Assembly: GCA_937922005.1 (NCBI GenBank)
Contig: CAKZWV010000006.1
Coordinates: 1-9,678, forward strand
DNA from: an uncultured Clostridia bacterium
GTDB taxonomy: Bacteria > Bacillota > Clostridia > Saccharofermentanales > DTU023
Direction: 5' to 3'
DNA length: 9,678 nucleotides
Part shown: in pieces, positions 6,539 to 9,678 of the stretch
Layout of the letters: each line of letters begins with the position of its first letter
Numbering within the stretch: position 1 is the stretch's first letter
Program-made: the position numbers and the translations under genes
Notes under the pieces: model-generated
What the model was told of the DNA's origin: nothing
Database searches by the model: none
The model's input: the letters and a program-made list of their open reading frames with translations, nothing else

Positions 6539-7375
6539 ATCTTCCTTTGTTTCCCTAAAGGGGTCGCTAATATGCAACGCCTGGTTATGCAGGGGATGAT
6601 CTTCGTTTAGAAGGAGATTACGGAGGAAGAGCTCAAGGAATTCTGTTGTTTTATGAATTCCGTTCTTCAGGTCATTGTAATTGGCCCTGACCAGCGCATT
6701 GCGAAAATACCATGCGTTCTCTGCAAAAATATCGTTTGTACCATCAAAGCCCAATGTACGCAGATATTTGATGAAAAATACTGCCGTTGTTCTCGTGTTC
6801 CCTTCGCAAAATACATGGATCTGCCATAATCTAGATACGAATACAGCAAGGTGATGAATCATCTCATCCATCGAGAGTTTCTGATAGGAAAACTCCTTTT
6901 CCTCTGAAAGATCATACTCCAGCGTCGCCCACAACTCTGTGGCATTTCCGTAAAGTACAGTCGCCCCGTTCAGCACCCATTCCTTCTTCGTGATGTTGTA
7001 ATCCCGGAGATGACCGGCGTGGGAATAGATGCCAGTAAACAGCTTTCTATGAATGGAGATATATTCATTCGGTGTGAAACTAAAGGCACGCTCGGAAAGA
7101 AGTGCGGCAATTCTTGCGGAAACTTTATCGGCCTCCTCGGTTCGGTTAGAAGCATCATGGATGGGATTCTCTTCGTAGTAAGTCTGCAAAAGTGTATTTA
7201 CATCTTCAAAGGAAATCTCCCCTTCGATATTCCGGATGGCAGTTTGCGCCAGATATTCGGATGTCTTGAGGCCGTCAACAGCCTGCAGGCCAATAGCCGT
7301 ATGCCACACATAGCCCTTCTCCCGCTTTTCCGGCTCAGCCTCTTTGATATACTCCTTGAATGGATCTTCGTTCAC
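6536..7375 (-). CDS. Fic/DOC-family protein with non-canonical GNTR motif and VbhA-like N-terminus
   Basis: I place the start at GTG (7375-7373), preceded by a perfect AAAGGAGGT with about 5 nt spacing, giving 279 residues starting (M)NEDPFKEYIKE. The frame stays open to an ATG at 7477, but that ATG lies about 6 nt after the predicted transcript start and has no ribosome binding site. Residues about 26-54 (TAIGLQAVDGL to IEGEIS) resemble the VbhA-type antitoxin helix, but the inhibitory motif reads LQAVDG (30-35) instead of (S/T)xxxE(G/N). The Fic core is at 187-196, HVFCEGNTRT: the catalytic His and the Glu are kept, while the second Gly of GNGR is Thr and the terminal Arg of the canonical motif is missing. 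Such GNTR variants form a known subgroup of unclear activity. There is no winged helix. The gene lies upstream of the class II Fic gene in the same orientation, 162 bp away. Its composition is more AT-rich than the serpin and ABC-F genes. Confidence 0.88.
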   Translation of the reverse strand: MNEDPFKEYIKEAEPEKREKGYVWHTAIGLQAVDGLKTSEYLAQTAIRNIEGEISFEDVNTLLQTYYEENPIHDASNRTEEADKVSARIAALLSERAFSFTPNEYISIHRKLFTGIYSHAGHLRDYNITKKEWVLNGATVLYGNATELWATLEYDLSEEKEFSYQKLSMDEMIHHLAVFVSRLWQIHVFCEGNTRTTAVFFIKYLRTLGFDGTNDIFAENAWYFRNALVRANYNDLKNGIHKTTEFLELFLRNLLLNEDHPLHNQALHISDPFRETKED

Positions 7376-7489
7376 GCCATACCTCCTTTTTTTTAGTTCA
7401 TAAGAAGCCGTTTTTGAGTAGCAAAGCTGACACTGGATCTTTTGGGAAATGGCTGCTAATTCATCGTTGAGCACCACTTTTTTATCCGT

Positions 7490-7519
7490 ATTATAGCATT
7501 TCCAATCTCTTCAATCCAA
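7490..7519 (-). promoter_or_regulatory. Promoter of the GNTR-type fic gene
   Basis: On the minus strand a perfect TATAAT (7495-7490) with a TGC extension is preceded at 18 bp by TTGGAT (7519-7514). The predicted start near 7483 leaves a 5' UTR of about 108 nt before the GTG. That UTR is free of stops in the reading frame of the gene. Confidence 0.65.
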
Positions 7520-7686
7520 GGCGACTAGTCCAGAAGATCTTTCATGCCCAGCAGAATTCTACAATCAGGACTGGGTTAGTGAAAATAGATATTGGGCATC
7601 TTTCTCCCTAGTTCACGGTTATGTGGTATAGCCGATGCAAGTTTAGTCCACTAGGGGAAAGGAATGTCTTTCGAGGTAAGCGTCGT
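7520..7686. other. Intergenic spacer without recognisable gene
   Basis: I found no ORF with a ribosome binding site, no RNA gene and no terminator with a T run. The only structure is ATGCCCA (7544-7550) inverted as TGGGCAT (7593-7599), 42 bp apart, which may be chance. The spacer ends where the tandem array begins. Confidence 0.6.
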
Positions 7687-7713
7687 AAAATGGTAAAAAA
7701 GGATCAATGTTGC

Positions 7714-7863
7714 TAAAATAGTCTTGTAATCTATCCATTATCGCGTGTGGCATTTGTGACAAGAGCTCAACATACAAATGGGACCATGCAATCAGATGGT
7801 GGAACGGTGAAAGAACTGTGGCTCTTGTGAGAGTAAGACTCTATCCAATACAAGGAGGGATGC
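7714..7863 (+). promoter_or_regulatory. Extended -10 promoter and structured leader, unit 1
   Basis: TGCTAAAAT (7711-7719) is an extended -10 without a clear -35, predicting a start near 7726 and a leader of about 137 nt. Inside it, ACAAGAGC (7759-7766) pairs with GCTCTTGT (7821-7828). They enclose an ACCAT/ATGGT hairpin (7783-7787 with 7796-7800). An AGAGT-AAG-ACTCT hairpin (7830-7842) follows, ending ten bases before the Shine-Dalgarno AAGGAGG (7852-7858). No known riboswitch class was recognised. Conservation over the leader suggests RNA-level control or merely a recent duplication. Confidence 0.45.
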
Positions 7864-8565
7864 ATGGCCAGGGAAGTATTGATCTGTGAAAATGAGGACT
7901 GTGCTTATCAGTTTTCAGAAGCGGAAACGTCCTTTCTATGTTGCCCCAAATGCGGTACGCTTGTCTCTAGCAATTTCGCCCGTGTTAACTTAGAAGATCG
8001 AGCTCGACTATATAGGGATATCCTATCCTTCCGTAAACATCTTCGTATATCGAAAATAATAAGCTATGCTGCTATTTGTCTAATAGCTTTTCTCTATATT
8101 TTAGAGGGAATACTTTTTGACTACACGGGGGCTTATGGCAAGAGGGGTTGGGAAGCCATCAACTTTAGGAATGCACTAACTTTTGAAAAGTCCCATTTTT
8201 CTTTCTTAATTTATGTGAGTTTTACCCTTATCGATAGTGATTTGGTGAACAAGCAAGATTATAAAGGAAGAATGTGGATATTACATACGATAAAGGCCAA
8301 GGTTATCATGGGAATGATCCTCTATACTCTACTGTTTTTACTATTGCGATACCATGTGCCATATTATTATTGGAAAACGGCATATATGATAGGTGATCCC
8401 AAAGCTACATCTTATGGCCTCACAAGAGAACTCGTTTTCTATTACCTATATTTGGTTTCCACCGTATTTCCAAGTACGTATATGTTATGGGACGATTGGT
8501 ACTCCCGATACCTATGTGAAAACATGTCCCCGAAGGAACCTAGGCGGTTCAATAGATGGGGTTGA
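7864..8565 (+). CDS. Zinc-ribbon four-helix membrane protein, array copy 1
   Basis: This encodes 233 residues from an ATG five bases after AAGGAGG. The N-terminus has a zinc-ribbon knuckle pair, C8-x4-C13 and C27-P-K-C30 (C26 is an alternative ligand). A charged stretch follows (40-63, rich in Arg and Lys), then hydrophobic segments at about 64-85, 112-127, 145-162 and 189-207. The positive-inside rule puts the zinc ribbon and the basic C-terminus (EPRRFNRWG) in the cytoplasm and two loops outside (about 86-111 and 163-188). I do not recognise a named family or any catalytic motif. Compared with its neighbour, residues 1-73 differ at two positions and 120-180 at two, while 74-119 differ heavily. 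The gene is the first of a tandem series with its own promoter and leader. An out-of-frame ATG at 7860 gives only a nine-codon ORF and is not the start. A role in envelope sensing or immunity is only a guess. Confidence 0.85.
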   Translation: MAREVLICENEDCAYQFSEAETSFLCCPKCGTLVSSNFARVNLEDRARLYRDILSFRKHLRISKIISYAAICLIAFLYILEGILFDYTGAYGKRGWEAINFRNALTFEKSHFSFLIYVSFTLIDSDLVNKQDYKGRMWILHTIKAKVIMGMILYTLLFLLLRYHVPYYYWKTAYMIGDPKATSYGLTRELVFYYLYLVSTVFPSTYMLWDDWYSRYLCENMSPKEPRRFNRWG

Positions 8566-8622
8566 GTTTAAGTATTAAAATTCAGCGATATCCAAAAGAG
8601 ACGCAAGAAAAAGGGAAAGGTG

Positions 8623-8652
8623 TTGGCGTAGTAATAAACAATGTGATAAAAT
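8623..8652 (+). promoter_or_regulatory. Second candidate promoter upstream of array copy 2
   Basis: TTGGCG (8623-8628) and TAAAAT (8647-8652) are 18 bp apart with a TGA extension to the -10. It lies in the tail of unit 1, so copies 2 and 3 (9613-9642) have it while copy 1 does not. Confidence 0.35.
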
Positions 8653-8684
8653 GACGCAAAATGGTAAAAAATTATCAAAGTTGC

Positions 8685-8835
8685 TAAAATAGTCTTGTAA
8701 TCTATCCATTATCGCATGTGGCATTTGTGACAAGAGCTCAACAATACAAATGGGACCATGCGATCAGATGGTGGAACGGTGAAATAACTGTGTCTCTTGT
8801 GAGAGTAAGACTCTATCCTATACAAGGAGGTATGC
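8685..8835 (+). promoter_or_regulatory. Extended -10 promoter and structured leader, unit 2
   Basis: The elements match unit 1: TGCTAAAAT (8682-8690), ACAAGAG/CTCTTGT (8730-8736 with 8794-8800), ACCAT/ATGGT (8755-8759 with 8768-8772) and AGAGT-AAG-ACTCT (8802-8814). Differences fall mostly in loops or unpaired positions, for example A to G in the ACCAT hairpin loop. One change (T8793 for G) removes the terminal G-C pair of the long stem. Confidence 0.45.
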
Positions 8836-9555
8836 ATGGCCAGGGAAGTATTGATCTGTGAAAATGAGGACTGTGCTTATCGGTTTTCAGAAGCGGAAAC
8901 GTCCTTTCTATGTTGCCCCAAATGCGGTACGCTTGTCTCTAGCAATTTCGCCCGTGTTAACTTAGAAGATAGAGCTCGACTGTATGGGGATATCCTATCC
9001 TTCCGTAAACATCTTCGCATATCTAAAATAATAAGCTATGCTGCTATTTGTCTAACAGCTTCTCTCTTTTTTTTAGATGGGACACTTTTTTACTACACGG
9101 TTGGTTATGCCTTGAGGGGAAGGAGAAGGAGAGCCCGCTACTTTAGTAATGCGCTAATGTTTAGAAAGGCCTTTTTTCCTGTGTTAATTTATACGAGTCT
9201 TACCCTTATCGATAGTGATTTGGTGAACAAGCATGATTATAAAGGAAGAATGTGGATATTTCATACGATAAAGGCCAAGGTTATCATGGGAATGATCCTC
9301 TATACTCTACTGTTTTTACTATTGCGATACCATGTGCCATATTATTATTGGAAAACGGCATATATGATAGGTGATCCCAAAGCTACATTTTATTCTACAT
9401 CTTATGACCTCACAAGAGAACTCGTTTTCTATTACATATATTTGTTTTCCGCCGTATTTCAAAGTACGTATACGCTGTGGGACGATTGGTACTCCCGATA
9501 CCTATGTGAAAACATGTCCCCGACGGAACCTAGGCGGTTCAATAGATGGGGTTGA
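8836..9555 (+). CDS. Zinc-ribbon four-helix membrane protein, array copy 2
   Basis: This 239-residue paralogue of the gene at 7864 keeps the zinc-ribbon cysteines (8, 13, 27, 30), the basic juxtamembrane segment and four hydrophobic segments. The N-terminal 73 residues differ by Q16R, R51G and nothing else. Residues 74-121 diverge sharply, and the loop between helices 1 and 2 is now very basic (RGRRRRAR, around 94-101). A four-residue insertion (FYST, around 185-188) lies in the second predicted outside loop and comes from an imperfect 12-bp tandem duplication (9385-9408). The start has AAGGAGG at the same spacing as copy 1. The downstream 92 bp are almost identical to those after copy 1. Function is unknown. 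Divergence confined to predicted outside loops would fit selection by an external ligand. Confidence 0.85.
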   Translation: MAREVLICENEDCAYRFSEAETSFLCCPKCGTLVSSNFARVNLEDRARLYGDILSFRKHLRISKIISYAAICLTASLFFLDGTLFYYTVGYALRGRRRRARYFSNALMFRKAFFPVLIYTSLTLIDSDLVNKHDYKGRMWIFHTIKAKVIMGMILYTLLFLLLRYHVPYYYWKTAYMIGDPKATFYSTSYDLTRELVFYYIYLFSAVFQSTYTLWDDWYSRYLCENMSPTEPRRFNRWG

Positions 9556-9647
9556 GTTTAAGTATTAGAATTCAGCGATATCCAAAAGAGACGCAAGAAA
9601 AAGGGAAAGGTGTTGGCGTAGTAATAAACAATGTGATAAAATGACGC

Positions 9648-9678
9648 AAAATGGTAAAAAATTATCAAAGTTGCTAAA
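9648..9678. repeat. Start of tandem array unit 3 (cut by the window end)
   Basis: The last 31 bases are identical to 8658-8688 and reach into the -10 box of the leader promoter. A third copy of the leader, and probably of the gene, therefore continues beyond the window. Confidence 0.8.

Larger units (their letters stand above)
7687..8657. repeat. Tandem array unit 1 (about 971 bp)
   Basis: The unit runs from AAAATGGTAAAA at 7687 to the same sequence at 8658 and holds a leader, a zinc-ribbon membrane protein gene and a 92-bp tail. The leader is about 94 percent identical to that of unit 2 by hand count, and the tail differs at one base (8577 versus 9567). Sequence left of 7687 has no match to the tail of units 1 and 2, so 7687 is the array's left edge. 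Confidence 0.9.
8658..9647. repeat. Tandem array unit 2 (990 bp)
   Basis: This is the same layout as unit 1. It is longer mainly because the gene has 18 extra bases: a 12-bp microduplication and two extra codons in the variable loop. The leader also has one extra A. The unit ends where a third copy starts. Confidence 0.9.

Noticed and set aside
7378..7380. ATG GCG TGA mini-ORF overlapping the GTG start of the upstream fic gene
   Set aside because: The ATG abuts the Shine-Dalgarno with no spacing and the reading frame is two codons long, so it is most likely chance.
7010..7396. Forward ORF of 128 codons opposite the GNTR-type fic gene
   Set aside because: The minus frame encodes a clear Fic protein with motif and promoter; this frame has no family resemblance.
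7796..7812. GGTGGAAC in the array leader resembling a T-box antiterminator
   Set aside because: The following bases (GGTGAAA) do not continue the conserved T-box sequence, and no specifier stem or terminator with a T run is present.
8393..8578. Small ORFs overlapping the 3' ends of the array genes (also at 9371)
   Set aside because: They are alternative frames of duplicated coding sequence, so being present twice carries no independent support.
7687..9678. CRISPR array or insertion sequence as the cause of the long repeats
   Set aside because: The repeats are about 1 kb units with a gene each; there are no short spacers, terminal inverted repeats or transposase.

Overview
The window looks like part of a Bacillota (Firmicutes) chromosome. 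The reasons are strong AGGAGG-type ribosome binding sites, sigma-A-like promoters with TGn-extended -10 boxes, a lipoprotein signal of the Gram-positive kind, and an ABC-F/serpin/Fic repertoire common in host-associated Clostridia-like bacteria. I cannot name the genus. Base composition is uneven by eye: roughly 1-6400 is relatively GC-rich, while 6400-9678 is clearly more AT-rich and reads like an accessory region.

Left part (1-5100, plus strand). The tail of an unidentified gene ends just before a strong intrinsic terminator (108-137). A four-helix membrane protein of unknown function follows (202-795). Next come an ABC-F ATPase with two nucleotide-binding domains (931-3078) and, 12 bp later, a 668-residue lipoprotein whose main domain is an inhibitory-type serpin (3091-5097). 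The last two are probably one transcription unit: a ribosome-associated ATPase and a surface-anchored protease inhibitor.

Middle part (5100-7520, minus strand). Two dissimilar Fic-domain genes lie in tandem. The downstream one (5177-6373) is a class II Fic AMPylase with a canonical motif, an N-terminal inhibitory helix and a C-terminal winged helix. The upstream one (6536-7375) has a non-canonical HxFxEGNTRT motif and a degenerate VbhA-like N-terminal segment. The gap between them carries two long palindromes (TTATTTCA-16 nt-TGAAATAA) plus a third half-site, all spaced exactly 51 nt apart and overlapping the promoter of the winged-helix Fic gene. This is the layout expected for autoregulation. 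A 23-bp repeat of the fic 3' end sits directly against the stop codon of the convergent serpin gene.

Right part (7520-9678, plus strand). A tandem array has a unit of about 971-990 bp. Each unit holds a roughly 137-nt conserved, apparently structured leader and a gene for a zinc-ribbon protein with four membrane helices. Two full copies are present and a third begins at 9648 and is cut by the window end. The copies are nearly identical except at two sites that topology prediction places outside the membrane. One of these is heavily substituted and the other carries a 12-bp microduplication. This array and the Fic/operator module are the least explained parts of the window.
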